DNA of 64,000 bases, taken from the NCBI RefSeq assembly GCF_021029445.1, contig NZ_CP072610.1:2232001-2296000 (forward strand), in the 5' to 3' direction. Source of the DNA: Pseudomonas wenzhouensis. GTDB lineage: Bacteria; Pseudomonadota; Gammaproteobacteria; Pseudomonadales; Pseudomonadaceae. Shown piece after piece: positions 39,116-48,824 of the stretch (position 1 is its first letter; every line of letters starts with the position of its first letter). The translations under genes and the position numbers were made by a program. The notes below the pieces were generated by a model. The model saw only the letters and a list, made by a program, of their open reading frames with translations. It had not been told where the DNA came from and made no database searches.

Positions 39116-39616
39116 GTGATCCGCTCGATACTCTATGCCACCGATCTGGGGCTTTATGCTTCCTATGTGCTGCAGCATGCCCTGGCGCTGAGCCGCAGCT
39201 TCAAGGCCGAACTGTACGTGGTGCATGCCGTGGAGCCTATGGGGTTGTTTGCCGAGTCCGTCCTGCAGACCTACCTGGACGAAGGCACCCTTGGCGAGTT
39301 ACGGCGTAATGGCCTTGGCACTGTCATGAGCAGTATCGAGCAGCGTGTGCTCGAAGGGTTCCGTGACGAGCTGGGGGAAGGCCAGCAGGATCTGCAAATG
39401 ATTCGAGCCGTGCGCGTACTGCAGGGCGACCCGCCTGCGGTGATTCTCGAGGAGGCCCAGAAACTTGGGGTGGATCTGCTGGTCGTAGGCAGTCACAGCC
39501 ACGGCACGGATATGACCGTACCGCTGGGGCGTACGTCCGCACGGATCGTGCAGCTATCAGAAGTGCCGGTGTATCTGGTGCCCATGCTGCAGCATCGGGG
39601 GCGGGGAGAATTGTAA
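39116..39616 (+). CDS. Universal stress protein (UspA family)
   Basis: This 166-residue protein is a single Usp domain: MIRSILYATDLGLYASYVLQHALAL at the start, ending with LLVVGSHSHGTDMTVPLGRTSARIVQLSEVPVYLV. The ATP-binding loop GxxxxG(9)GS is altered at its second part (LGRTS instead of GS), so nucleotide binding is possible but not sure. The GTG at 39116 with a perfect AAGGAGG is the start. The nucleotidase gene lies 119 bp upstream. Confidence 0.88.
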   Translation: MIRSILYATDLGLYASYVLQHALALSRSFKAELYVVHAVEPMGLFAESVLQTYLDEGTLGELRRNGLGTVMSSIEQRVLEGFRDELGEGQQDLQMIRAVRVLQGDPPAVILEEAQKLGVDLLVVGSHSHGTDMTVPLGRTSARIVQLSEVPVYLVPMLQHRGRGEL

Positions 39617-39708
39617 GTTTAAATAATAAAATGTGCTGATATACAGACTAGACCAATAATATGGTTATATATGGCGTTGGCAGCTCTTGGCCCGCCTTAC
39701 TGCTCTGA

Positions 39709-40692
<984 letters not shown>

Positions 40693-40709
40693 CACCGCAA
40701 GTGTCACGA

Positions 40710-40737
40710 AAAATGGCGCCTATCAAGGCGCCATTTT
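40710..40737. terminator. Terminator between cysB and the cysH-like gene
   Basis: AAAATGGCGCC/GGCGCCATTTT is a perfect 11-bp stem with a 6-base loop. The A and T ends suit both directions. Confidence 0.88.
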
Positions 40738-40752
40738 GGTTTTGTACGCAGC

Positions 40753-41373
40753 TCAGTGGTTCAGATGCAGGCCGCATTCGCGATTGTCTTCGCCCTTGGT
40801 CGGATCGAAGTAATCGAACTCGTTTGGCAGGTCGTGGGCGACCAGGTACTGATACAGGTCCTTGGATGTCCAGTGCAGCAGTGGGGCGACCTTGATCAGA
40901 CCGTCCGGGTTGATGCTGATCGGTTCCATCTGCGCACGCACGGCGGTATCGGTAGCACGCAGGGCGGTGAACCAGACGCCTGGTGCCATCTCGCGCAGGG
41001 CGCGGGTAAAGGGCTCGAGCTTGACCTCTTCGGTGAACGCAGCGTGGCGAGGGTCATCCAGGCTGGGCACCGGGCCGTCGATGGCCTCGCGATGCGCGCG
41101 TGAGCGCTTGGGCAGATAGGTGATGAGGTTGAGGCCCAGCTTGCGTGTCACCTCGTCAGCGAAGCGATAGGTCGCCTCGGTGTTGTAGCCGCTGTCCATC
41201 CAGACCACCGGAATGTCCGGTTTGACCTGGCTGACCATGTGCAGGATCACCGCTTCGAACGGGCGGAAGTTGGTGGTGCAGATGGCGGGTTTGCCCAGCC
41301 CGATGGCCCATTGCACCAGCTTTTCGGGCTGGTTGCCGAGTTCGGTGTTGAGCGCGTCCAGGTCGAGTTCCAT
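40753..41373 (-). CDS. cysH: CysH-like PAPS/APS reductase family protein, short divergent form
   Basis: This 206-residue protein has the adenosine-phosphosulfate reductase fold: DIPVVWMDSGYNTEATYRFADE near residue 55, WFTALRATDTAVRAQ near 137 and the redox motif NRECGLHLNH (Cys200). It lacks the CC...CxxC iron-sulfur cysteines that mark P. aeruginosa-type APS reductase. Its loop TTNFRPFEAV replaces the usual S-S/T-F-SGAED. It is also shorter than the E. coli form (about 244). The place next to cysB supports a sulfate-reduction role, but the substrate (APS, PAPS or another) is open. GGAG precedes the ATG. Confidence 0.75.
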   Translation of the reverse strand: MELDLDALNTELGNQPEKLVQWAIGLGKPAICTTNFRPFEAVILHMVSQVKPDIPVVWMDSGYNTEATYRFADEVTRKLGLNLITYLPKRSRAHREAIDGPVPSLDDPRHAAFTEEVKLEPFTRALREMAPGVWFTALRATDTAVRAQMEPISINPDGLIKVAPLLHWTSKDLYQYLVAHDLPNEFDYFDPTKGEDNRECGLHLNH

Positions 41374-41461
41374 GTTGAGGGCTCCAGATCGTATGCGTGA
41401 GGCCGCGATGGTAACAAAGGCCGGTTATGCAGCTAAATAACTAAGATGGTTGTTGGTCTTT

Positions 41462-41475
41462 CTTATGGTTATAAG
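41462..41475. promoter_or_regulatory. Possible CysB-binding inverted repeat
   Basis: CTTAT-GGTT-ATAAG lies about 90 bp upstream of the cysH-like start, in an AT-rich pocket resembling cys/ssu promoter regions. A -10-like TTAGTTAT is closer to the gene on the minus strand. Confidence 0.4.
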
Positions 41476-41485
41476 GAAGGCGTAA

Positions 41486-41514
41486 TTGCGCGAGCAAGGG
41501 CCAGCGGCTAGAGT
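41486..41514 (+). promoter_or_regulatory. Probable sigma-70 promoter of thrH
   Basis: TTGCGC (41486-41491) and TAGAGT (41509-41514) are 17 bp apart, about 36 bp before the GTG start. Confidence 0.4.
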
Positions 41515-41549
41515 GCCGACTCCTTTTTGGCTCAACCGAGGAGTGGCCT

Positions 41550-42167
41550 GTGGAAATCGCGTGTCTCGACCTAGAAGGTGTACTGGTCCCGGAAATCTGG
41601 ATCGCCTTTGCGGAAAAAACCGGTATCGAGTCGCTCAAGGCGACTACCCGCGACATCCCCGATTACGACGTGCTGATGCAGCAGCGCCTGCGCATCCTTG
41701 ATGAGCACGGCCTGAAGCTCAAGGACATTCAGGATGTGATCGCCACGCTCAAGCCGCTCGACGGCGCCGTGGAGTTCGTCGACTGGCTGCGTGAGCGCTT
41801 CCAGGTGGTGATTCTCTCCGACACCTTCTATGAGTTCTCCCAGCCGCTGATGCGTCAGCTCGGCTTTCCAACGTTGCTGTGCCACCGCCTGATCACCGAC
41901 GAGAATGATCGTGTTGTCAGCTACCAGCTGCGTCAGAAGGATCCCAAGCGTCAGTCGGTGATCGCTTTCAAGAGCCTCTACTACCGCGTGATCGCCGCTG
42001 GCGACTCGTATAACGACACCACCATGCTCAGTGAGGCTCATGCCGGCATCCTGTTCCATGCGCCGTACAACGTGATTCGCGAGTTCCCGCAGTTCCCGGC
42101 GGTACACAGCTATGAGGATCTCAAGCAGGAGTTTCTCAAGGCGTCGAACCGCAAGTTGAGTCTGTAA
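41550..42167 (+). CDS. thrH: Phosphoserine/homoserine phosphotransferase ThrH
   Basis: This 205-residue HAD-family enzyme has the nucleophile motif CLDLEGVLVPE (Asp8), motif II ILSDTFYEF and motif IV AAGDSYNDTTML. The DLEG instead of DxDxT form is typical of Pseudomonas ThrH, which has phosphoserine phosphatase activity and can transfer phosphate to homoserine. GTG start with GAGGAG. The neighbour pabB is the same as in P. aeruginosa. Confidence 0.96.
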   Translation: MEIACLDLEGVLVPEIWIAFAEKTGIESLKATTRDIPDYDVLMQQRLRILDEHGLKLKDIQDVIATLKPLDGAVEFVDWLRERFQVVILSDTFYEFSQPLMRQLGFPTLLCHRLITDENDRVVSYQLRQKDPKRQSVIAFKSLYYRVIAAGDSYNDTTMLSEAHAGILFHAPYNVIREFPQFPAVHSYEDLKQEFLKASNRKLSL

Positions 42168-42182
42168 TCCAGATCCATGAAC

Positions 42183-42204
42183 AACGCCGCGATTTCGCGG
42201 CGTT
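42183..42204. terminator. Terminator between thrH and pabB
   Basis: AACGCCGCGA/TCGCGGCGTT is a perfect 10-bp stem with a 2-base loop between the convergent genes. Confidence 0.75.
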
Positions 42205-42206
42205 AT

Positions 42207-43568
42207 TCATGGGGTCTGCATCTTGGGCAGGTGTTCCAGCGTCTCCAGCAGCACCTTCACCTTGGTGATCGACTCCTGATATTCGGCCTGCCAGTCGGAG
42301 TCGGCGACGATGCCACCGCCGCCCCAGCAACTGATCGTGCCGTTCTTGACCAGCAAGCTGCGAATGGCGATGGAGCTGTCCATTTCGCCGCGCACGTCGA
42401 GATACAGCAGGGAGCCGCAGTAGACTCCGCGCCTTGTCGGCTCCAGTTCATCGATGATCTGCATGGCGCGGATCTTCGGTGCGCCGGTGATTGAGCCGCC
42501 AGGGAAGCTGCCGGCAATCAGATCCAGGGCGTCCTTGCCGGGAGCCAGCTCGGCGGTCACGCAACTGACCAGATGGTGCACGTTAGGGTAGCTTTCCAGG
42601 GCGAAGAGCTGCGGCACCTTGACCGAGCCGATGCGGCAGCTACGGCCGAGATCATTGCGCAGCAGATCGACGATCATCAGGTTTTCGGCGCGGTCCTTGC
42701 GGCTGGCCAGCAGATCGTGCGCTTGTGCCTGGTCATCTTCGGTGTCGGCGCCACGACGCCGGGTGCCCTTGATCGGGCGGGTTTCCACCTGGTTGTCGCT
42801 GACCTTGAGAAAACGTTCGGGCGACAGGCTGAGAATGGCGTTGCCATTGCCCAGGTTCTGGAAGCCGGCGAAGGGCGTGGGGCAGGCCTGGCGTAGCGCC
42901 AGGTAGGCCGCCCAGGGGTCGCCGGCGCAGGGCGCCTGAAAGCGCTGAGCGAAGTTCACCTGATAGCAGTCACCAGCGAGGATATAGTGCTGGATGCGCT
43001 CGATTGCCTGGCGATAGGTGCTCTGATCGATATCGGCGCGAAAAGGCTGATGCAGGCGGAATGCTGCCTGGTCATCGCCCGGCTCGGCCTCGAACAGCGC
43101 CTGCAGGCGCTGGCGCTCGTTCTGTGGCAGCGCCGGATGAAACATCAGTACGCTGGTTTCGCATTGATGATCGCTGATCAGTGCCCAGGCGTAGAGGCCG
43201 AAGCGGGCATCTTCGAGGTGTTGATCATCGATGTTCTGCTCGGCAAACGTCTCCAGGCGCCGCCCGAAGTCGTAGGCGAGATAGCCGATCAGGCCACCGG
43301 CAAATGGCAGTGCCTGGTGCGCGGGTATTTCGGCCTGGCCAAGGCCTTGCAGGGCATCGCGCAGGCGATGGAGAAAGTCGTTGCCCGACTCTTCAGGCAT
43401 GGGTGCCAGCTCAGCCATGGGCCAGGCGCTCATCAGATCATAGCGCCCGCGTTGGGCCAGCGGACGGCCAGCATCGAGCAACACCGCGCCAGGTGCCTGA
43501 CGGATGCGGCGGAAGTAGTCTCCGGGGTCGGCTCGATAGGGAAGAGGGTGCAGAGAGCAGCTGGGCAT
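42207..43568 (-). CDS. pabB: Aminodeoxychorismate synthase component I
   Basis: This 453-residue enzyme has an N-terminal region and the chorismate-binding domain (GDCYQVNFAQRF, SLSPERFLKV, RPIKGTRRRG, GGSITGAPKIRAMQIIDELEPTRRGVYCGSLLYL in segments). It makes 4-amino-4-deoxychorismate for folate. RPIKGT distinguishes PabB (catalytic Lys) from TrpE. ATG 43568 begins the domain; the longer frame upstream is not conserved. No lyase (pabC) is adjacent. Confidence 0.94.
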   Translation of the reverse strand: MPSCSLHPLPYRADPGDYFRRIRQAPGAVLLDAGRPLAQRGRYDLMSAWPMAELAPMPEESGNDFLHRLRDALQGLGQAEIPAHQALPFAGGLIGYLAYDFGRRLETFAEQNIDDQHLEDARFGLYAWALISDHQCETSVLMFHPALPQNERQRLQALFEAEPGDDQAAFRLHQPFRADIDQSTYRQAIERIQHYILAGDCYQVNFAQRFQAPCAGDPWAAYLALRQACPTPFAGFQNLGNGNAILSLSPERFLKVSDNQVETRPIKGTRRRGADTEDDQAQAHDLLASRKDRAENLMIVDLLRNDLGRSCRIGSVKVPQLFALESYPNVHHLVSCVTAELAPGKDALDLIAGSFPGGSITGAPKIRAMQIIDELEPTRRGVYCGSLLYLDVRGEMDSSIAIRSLLVKNGTISCWGGGGIVADSDWQAEYQESITKVKVLLETLEHLPKMQTP

Positions 43569-43680
43569 GCGTGGCAGTCGAAAGGGACGGAAGCGCGATT
43601 GTAGTCTGCCGTCAGCATTCGTCCTAGGGGTTTGCCCTGCGCGGAGGGGCTTCAGACGATGACGCTGTAGCTGAATCGAG

Positions 43681-43704
43681 CGCAACCTGCCTGAGTGCAG
43701 GTTG
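43681..43704. terminator. Hairpin downstream of the ATP-grasp gene
   Basis: GCAACCTGC/GCAGGTTGC is a perfect 9-bp stem with a 6-base loop. There is no T-run. Confidence 0.45.
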
Positions 43705-43730
43705 CGACTGATTCACGGCTGCATGGCGGG

Positions 43731-44717
43731 TCAGACTTCCTTGCTGACGATATGGCCGAACAGCTCCTGGGAGAAGCGCACGCGCTCTTCGGCAGTCTCC
43801 TGAATGCCCTTGGCTTTCAGTTCTTCCAGGCGCGCTTCCACCGCATGGGCGCGATGCGTCAGGCCGCAGTCGTTGGCGATCTGGATGTTCAGGCCGGGGC
43901 GGGCGTTGAGTTCGAGAATCAACGGGCCCTTGTCCTGATCCAGCACCATGTCCACACCGATGTAACCCAGGCCACACAACTCATAGCAGCCGGCGGCGAG
44001 TTTCATGAAGCCATCCCAGTTCGGCAGTTGCACACCGTCCACTGCGTTGGTGGTGTCCGGGTGCTTGCTGATCTTATTGTTCAGCCAGGTACCGCGCAGG
44101 GTCACGCCGGTGGCCAGGTCCACACCCACGCCGATAGCACCCTGGTGCAGGTTGGCCTTGCCGTTGGACTGACGGGTCGGCAGGCGCAGCATGGCCATCA
44201 CCGGATACCCCATCAGCACGATGATGCGGATGTCCGGTACGCCTTCGTAGCTGATGCTCTTGAAGATGGTGTCCGGGGTCACGCGATACTCGATCAGCGC
44301 GCGGTCACGGTGACCGCCGAGCGAGTACAGGCCGGAAAGGATGCTGGAAATCTGCTGTTCCAGCTCCTCGTGGCTGACGATCTTGCCGGATACCGTCTTG
44401 AAGCGATCCTCGAAGCGGTCGGCGATCACCATGATGCCGTCACCGCCGGCACCCTGCGCCGGCTTGATGACGAAGTCGGTGCGCCCGGCGATGATCTCAT
44501 CGAGCTTGTCGATTTCCTTCTCGGTTTCGATGATGCCGTACAGTTCCGGCACATCGATGCCAGCCTCGATGGCCCGCTCCTTGGTGATGATCTTGTCGTC
44601 GACGATGGGGTACAGGTGCCGTTTGTTGTACTTCAGCACGTAATCCGCGTTGCGTCGGTTGATGCCCATGATGCCTTTGGCTTCAAGGGCCTTCCACGTC
44701 TTGATCAGGCCGAACAT
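43731..44717 (-). CDS. Alpha-L-glutamate ligase-like ATP-grasp protein
   Basis: This 328-residue protein of the RimK-like ATP-grasp fold has DFVIKPAQGAGGDGIMVI (ATP loop), RVTPDTIFKSISYEGVPDIRIIVLMGYPVMAMLRLPT in segments, and the Mg-binding PLILELNARPGLNIQIAN. It may ligate an amino acid to a carboxylate. It is encoded 4 bp after the membrane transglutaminase-like protein, and with the upstream retropepsin forms a set that I recall as conserved in many Gram-negative bacteria. Confidence 0.88.
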   Translation of the reverse strand: MFGLIKTWKALEAKGIMGINRRNADYVLKYNKRHLYPIVDDKIITKERAIEAGIDVPELYGIIETEKEIDKLDEIIAGRTDFVIKPAQGAGGDGIMVIADRFEDRFKTVSGKIVSHEELEQQISSILSGLYSLGGHRDRALIEYRVTPDTIFKSISYEGVPDIRIIVLMGYPVMAMLRLPTRQSNGKANLHQGAIGVGVDLATGVTLRGTWLNNKISKHPDTTNAVDGVQLPNWDGFMKLAAGCYELCGLGYIGVDMVLDQDKGPLILELNARPGLNIQIANDCGLTHRAHAVEARLEELKAKGIQETAEERVRFSQELFGHIVSKEV

Positions 44718-44721
44718 GGTC

Positions 44722-46248
44722 TTAGTCCTTGAGGAAGGCTTTGAAACGGAACAGTTCGGTCAGGCGGTAGCCGCGGTAACGACCCATCGCCAGCATGAAA
44801 CCCACCAGAATCAGCAGGATCGCCGGGAAGGTGAACACGAAGTACACCAGTTGCGGCACGCTCATCAGCAGGTGGGCGATGGTGGCGGCGAACAGGGTGC
44901 CGATGGCGACCTTGAAGGCATGGCTGCCGCCGCGCTCTTCCCAGGTGATCGACAGGCGTTCGATGGTCATGGTCAGAATCACCATCGGGAACAGCGCCAC
45001 CGACAGACCACGCTCCAGGCCCAGCTTGTGGCTGAACAGGCTGATGGCGGCGATCAGCACCACGACGAAGGTCAGCACCACCGACAGGCGCGGCAGCATC
45101 TGCAGCTTCAGGTGTTCGAGGTACGAGCGTAGTGACAGGCCGAGTGCGGTGATCACGGTAAACAAAAAGATACCGAAGCCCAGCTGGGTTTCACGGAAGG
45201 CCAGGGCGATCAGCACCGGGGTGAAGGTACCCAGCGTCTGTAGGCCACCGAGGTTGCGCAGGATCAGGATGACCAGCACGCCGATCGGGATCATGACCAT
45301 GATCATGAAGGTCTGCTGGGTCTGCAGCGGCAGGCCGTACAGCGAGTATTCGAGGAAGCTGGCGTCGGTGTTCTCGTCGGTCAGCTTGGCTAGGCGAATG
45401 GCGTTCATCTCGCTGTTGTTCAGGCTGAAGCTGATGGTGGCCTGGCGACCGCCTTCGAGGCTGACCAGTTCGCCGTCGCCGATCCACCAGACCAGACGAT
45501 CAGCCGGCAGGCCCTGCTCACCGGTTTCCGGGTTGAAGTACAGCCACTTCTGGCCGTTGAAGCTGCGCAGCCAGAGTTCCGGCGACTGCGCCACCTCGGC
45601 TTGCAGGCGAATGGTGTGCACGCGCTCCATCGGCACGTGGGCAATGGACAGCAGCAGATCGACGGCCTTGGCCTTGTTGGCGGTGGAGGCATCGCCACCG
45701 AGCAACAGCTTGACGTTGTCGTCATTGACGTTGTTGACGCGCTTAATGGTCTCGCTGATGAAGGTCTCGACATCCGCCGAGTGCTGGCGGATCGGCGCCA
45801 GCAGGGCTTCGGCGGCAATCTTCTCGGCGCCCTCCACAGGAATGCTGTCGCGGAAGATCGGGCCCTTGGCGGGCGTCTGCTCACCGCTGTAGCGCTTGGT
45901 TAGAACCAGGCGGTAGTAGAGGGTCTGCTTGCCGTTGGCGCGACGGGCCGACCAGGTGACGCGGCGGTTGCCGTCGACACGATTGACGCTGACCCCGTAG
46001 TTGTTGGAGATGAAGCTCTCGTTGAGGCTGACGTAGTCCTGGTTCAGCGGCGGGACGAACATCTGCAGCTTCACCGGCTCACGCGGGGTGGCCTGGAACT
46101 CGACCTTGGCGTCGATGTTCCACAGATCGTCGGTCTCATCCTCGGTGACCGGAATGCCGAGAATGAAGATTTGGTATGCCGTAATCAGAATGCCCAACGT
46201 CACCAACAGGGTGATCAGGACTTTCAGATGCAGGGTAAGAGAGCGCAT
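44722..46248 (-). CDS. Inactive transglutaminase fused to a seven-helix membrane domain
   Basis: This 508-residue protein has one N-terminal membrane helix (residues 8-30) and a periplasmic domain of about 220 residues that resembles transglutaminase. I see no clear Cys-His-Asp triad in it. About seven C-terminal helices follow (FMIMVMIPIGVLVILIL to ILLILVGFMLAMG). It probably links a periplasmic signal to the membrane. It shares an operon with the protease (5 bp) and the ATP-grasp ligase (4 bp). Confidence 0.88.
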   Translation of the reverse strand: MRSLTLHLKVLITLLVTLGILITAYQIFILGIPVTEDETDDLWNIDAKVEFQATPREPVKLQMFVPPLNQDYVSLNESFISNNYGVSVNRVDGNRRVTWSARRANGKQTLYYRLVLTKRYSGEQTPAKGPIFRDSIPVEGAEKIAAEALLAPIRQHSADVETFISETIKRVNNVNDDNVKLLLGGDASTANKAKAVDLLLSIAHVPMERVHTIRLQAEVAQSPELWLRSFNGQKWLYFNPETGEQGLPADRLVWWIGDGELVSLEGGRQATISFSLNNSEMNAIRLAKLTDENTDASFLEYSLYGLPLQTQQTFMIMVMIPIGVLVILILRNLGGLQTLGTFTPVLIALAFRETQLGFGIFLFTVITALGLSLRSYLEHLKLQMLPRLSVVLTFVVVLIAAISLFSHKLGLERGLSVALFPMVILTMTIERLSITWEERGGSHAFKVAIGTLFAATIAHLLMSVPQLVYFVFTFPAILLILVGFMLAMGRYRGYRLTELFRFKAFLKD

Positions 46249-46253
46249 GGGAA

Positions 46254-46790
46254 TTACTCGCCAGGGGTTGCGTCGTCGGTGCAGTCGGGTTTGCCGGCCG
46301 CGTATTTAAGGCTTGGGTCGACCATGGCTTCGAAGTACTTGAGCGCTTCGGAGCCGATCAGAAGCGGGTATTGGAATGCGCTTCTGTCGGTCAAGTTCAC
46401 TTCGATCGTGCGCAGGGTCTGCCCCATGCACAGTTCAAGGTCGATTACCGGGCGTGCCGTGTAGGTCTTGCCTTCATCTGGATCGTAGTCGCCGGCGCGG
46501 CGCTTGATCTTGCTGATGCGCGCCAGTGGGCGTTCGATGGTGCGTTCATGGGCATCGTCGATGGCCAGCACGAAACGCACCCAGGTCTCTCCGTCACGCT
46601 TGAAGCGCTTGATGTCGCGCGCGCTGAGCGAAGCGGTCTTGGCGCCGGTATCGAGCTTGGCGGCGACCTGCAGATCCAGTTCTTCTATGTGAATGTATTC
46701 GTTCAGGCCATAGACCGACTTGTCCATGGCCAGAGCCGGGCAGGACAGGGTCAGCAGGCAGAGCAACGAGGAGAAGGGTTTCAGTCTCAT
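46254..46790 (-). CDS. Retropepsin-like aspartic protease family protein (COG4067)
   Basis: This 178-residue protein has a signal peptide (ending ALA) and a retropepsin-type active site AAKLDTGAKTASLSA near residue 45, with the second half at RSAFQYPLLIGSEALKYF. It is the RimB/Zn-protease family (PF05618), here exported. It heads the operon with the inactive transglutaminase and ATP-grasp proteins. ATG 46790 with AAGGACA upstream; the longer frame is noncoding. I recall relatives in P. aeruginosa being tied to osmotic sensitivity, but cannot show it here. Confidence 0.85.
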   Translation of the reverse strand: MRLKPFSSLLCLLTLSCPALAMDKSVYGLNEYIHIEELDLQVAAKLDTGAKTASLSARDIKRFKRDGETWVRFVLAIDDAHERTIERPLARISKIKRRAGDYDPDEGKTYTARPVIDLELCMGQTLRTIEVNLTDRSAFQYPLLIGSEALKYFEAMVDPSLKYAAGKPDCTDDATPGE

Positions 46791-47006
46791 GTGTCCTTGA
46801 GAGGGGATTGCCAGAGGCGGGTGGGCGACAGCGTCTGCCAGCATCCTGCCATATAAGTAACTGCCTGGCAGTCTAGCAGGCATGGCAAAAGTCGGTAGTC
46901 GGGCGCGAATGGGCGGATTCTAACATGGGGATTTTCCGTGCTGACAGAAGGTTATGCAGCTTTCTGCATGTAAGGTCGCGGCTTGTTCGTATGGGTCTCC
47001 TCAAAA

Positions 47007-47020
47007 TATTGTCGACAATA
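47007..47020. promoter_or_regulatory. GntR-type operator 1 of the prp operon
   Basis: TATTGTCGACAATA is a perfect 14-bp palindrome, in a promoter-like AT-rich stretch 75 bp before the regulator gene. ATTGTCGACAAT is the type of site bound by FCD-domain GntR regulators. Confidence 0.75.
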
Positions 47021-47082
47021 CTTTGGTCTGCTTTGACGTTTTGCTCTTTTGGGCGTAGTTTTACTGGCACTGAAGTATATCG

Positions 47083-47094
47083 GTGTCGACAATC
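47083..47094. promoter_or_regulatory. GntR-type operator 2 at the start of the regulator gene
   Basis: GTGTCGACAATC repeats the core of operator 1 (TGTCGACAAT) and ends directly before ATG 47095. Binding here would block translation initiation DNA or transcription. If the GTG at 47083 were the start, the site would be coding. Confidence 0.5.
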
Positions 47095-47817
47095 ATGCTG
47101 GTCGAATCAGCTACCCCCACAAGTCCTCAGGTGGATTCGGAAACACTTTCCGAGCATGTTTTCCGCCTGATTCAGGCCGCTATCGTCAAAGGCGAGATCG
47201 CGCCCGGCAGCAAGATCTCCGAACCGGAACTGGCGCGTACCTACGGCATCAGCCGGGGGCCGCTGCGCGAGGCGATCCATCGCCTGGAGGGGCAGAAACT
47301 GCTGGTGCGCATACCCCATGTGGGCGCCCGGGTGGTCTCGCTCAGCCATGCCGAGCTGATCGAGTTGTACGAAATCCGCGAGTCGCTCGAAGGCATGGCC
47401 TGTCGTCTGGCTGCCGAGCGCATGACCCAGCAGGAGATCGACGAGCTGCGCCGGGTGTTGGAGCTGCATGAGCAGGACGCCGCCTTTAAGGCCGGCGTCG
47501 GCTATTACCAGCAGGAAGGCGATTTCGATTTCCACTACCGGATCATTCAGGGCAGCGGTAATCGCACCCTGGCCACATTGCTCTGCGACGAGCTGTACCA
47601 GTTGGTGCGTATGTACCGCCTGCAGTTTTCCGCCACGCCCAACCGGCCGCACCAGGCCTTCGCCGAACACCACCGCATTCTCGATGCCATTGCCGACCGT
47701 GACGGCGAACTGGCCGAACTGCTGATGCGCCGTCACATCGGTGCGTCTAAGCGCAATATCGAGCGCCATTACCAGAATGCGCTCGCCACTTCATCCAAGA
47801 CCCGAGGTGATTCATGA
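47095..47817 (+). CDS. GntR/FCD-family regulator of propionate catabolism
   Basis: This protein of about 240 residues has an N-terminal winged helix ([53 protein letters not shown] in segments) and a C-terminal FCD helical domain with metal-ligand-type residues. It is first in the prp operon and overlaps prpB by 4 bases, so it most likely represses the operon and responds to a methylcitrate-cycle acid. ATG 47095 lies right after operator 2; GTG 47083 is an alternative start. Confidence 0.9.
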   Translation: MLVESATPTSPQVDSETLSEHVFRLIQAAIVKGEIAPGSKISEPELARTYGISRGPLREAIHRLEGQKLLVRIPHVGARVVSLSHAELIELYEIRESLEGMACRLAAERMTQQEIDELRRVLELHEQDAAFKAGVGYYQQEGDFDFHYRIIQGSGNRTLATLLCDELYQLVRMYRLQFSATPNRPHQAFAEHHRILDAIADRDGELAELLMRRHIGASKRNIERHYQNALATSSKTRGDS

Positions 47818-48701
47818 CCCAGCTTTCCGCCGGCCAGCGCTTCCGCCAGGCCCTCGCCATCGAGAGTCCGCTGCAGGTGATCGGTGCGATCAACGCCAAC
47901 CATGCATTGCTGGCCAAGCGCGCGGGCTTTCGTGCCATCTACTTGTCCGGCGGTGGTGTCGCGGCTGGCTCCCTCGGCCTGCCTGATCTGGGCATCAACA
48001 CTCTGGATGACGTGTTGACCGATGTGCGCCGCATCACCGACGTCTGCGATCTGCCGCTGCTGGTGGACATCGACACCGGCTTCGGCCCGTCGGCCTTCAA
48101 CATCGAGCGCACCATCAAGAACCTGATCAAGGCCGGCGCCGCCGCCGCGCATATCGAAGACCAGGTCGGCGCCAAGCGTTGCGGTCATCGTCCGGGCAAG
48201 GAGATCGTCTCCACCGAGGAGATGTGCGACCGCGTCAAGGCTGCCGCTGATGCCAAGACCGACCCGGAGTTCTTCCTCATCGCCCGTACCGATGCGATCC
48301 AGGCTGAAGGCGTAGACGCTGCCATCGAGCGCTGCCTGCGCTATGTCGAGGCCGGCGCCGATGCAATCTTCGCCGAGGCGGCCTACGACTTGCCGACCTA
48401 CGCACGCTTCGTCAAGGAGCTGAACGTACCGGTACTGGCCAACATCACCGAATTCGGCGCCACGCCGCTGTTCACCCGCGACGAACTGGCTTCGGTTGGC
48501 GTGGCCATCCAGCTGTATCCGTTGTCGGCCTTCCGCGCGGCGAACAAGGCGGCGGAAAGTGTCTACACCTCGATCCGCCAGAACGGCCACCAGAAGGACG
48601 TGATCGAGCTGATGCAGACCCGCGCCGAGCTCTATGACCGCATCGGTTACCACGCCTTCGAGCAGAAGCTCGATGCGCTGTTTGCCGCCGGCAAGAAGTA
48701 A
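47814..48701 (+). CDS. prpB: Methylisocitrate lyase
   Basis: This 295-residue isocitrate-lyase-family enzyme has [28 protein letters not shown], the loop [18 protein letters not shown] with catalytic Cys, and [10 protein letters not shown]. It splits 2-methylisocitrate to pyruvate and succinate, ending the methylcitrate cycle. KRCGHRPGK distinguishes it from isocitrate lyase. ATG 47814 overlaps the regulator stop. Confidence 0.97.
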   Translation: MTQLSAGQRFRQALAIESPLQVIGAINANHALLAKRAGFRAIYLSGGGVAAGSLGLPDLGINTLDDVLTDVRRITDVCDLPLLVDIDTGFGPSAFNIERTIKNLIKAGAAAAHIEDQVGAKRCGHRPGKEIVSTEEMCDRVKAAADAKTDPEFFLIARTDAIQAEGVDAAIERCLRYVEAGADAIFAEAAYDLPTYARFVKELNVPVLANITEFGATPLFTRDELASVGVAIQLYPLSAFRAANKAAESVYTSIRQNGHQKDVIELMQTRAELYDRIGYHAFEQKLDALFAAGKK

Positions 48702-48713
48702 AAACAGCGAGGT

Positions 48714-48787
48714 CGTAGGGTGGGCTTCAGCCCACCGCATCAGCGCTGCCGGTTGGCTGAGGCGGTGGGCTGAAGCCCACCCTACCC
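48714..48787. repeat. REP-like inverted pair between prpB and prpC
   Basis: Copies at 48714-48736 and 48762-48787 of the GTGGGCTTCAGCCCAC unit face each other inside the prp transcript. Confidence 0.75.
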
Positions 48788-48824
48788 AGAGCTCAGCAGA
48801 ACAAAAAGAGTCGAGGAGATAACC

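Larger units (their letters stand above)
46791..47094. other. 304-bp divergent promoter region (protease operon / prp operon)
   Basis: There is no gene. The right half is AT-rich and carries the two GntR-type sites listed below. The left half should hold the promoter of the minus-strand protease operon, but no convincing boxes are seen. Confidence 0.5.

Noticed and set aside
46925..47170. Small plus-strand frame before the prp regulator
   Set aside because: It runs through the operator region and into the regulator in another phase, with no conserved content.
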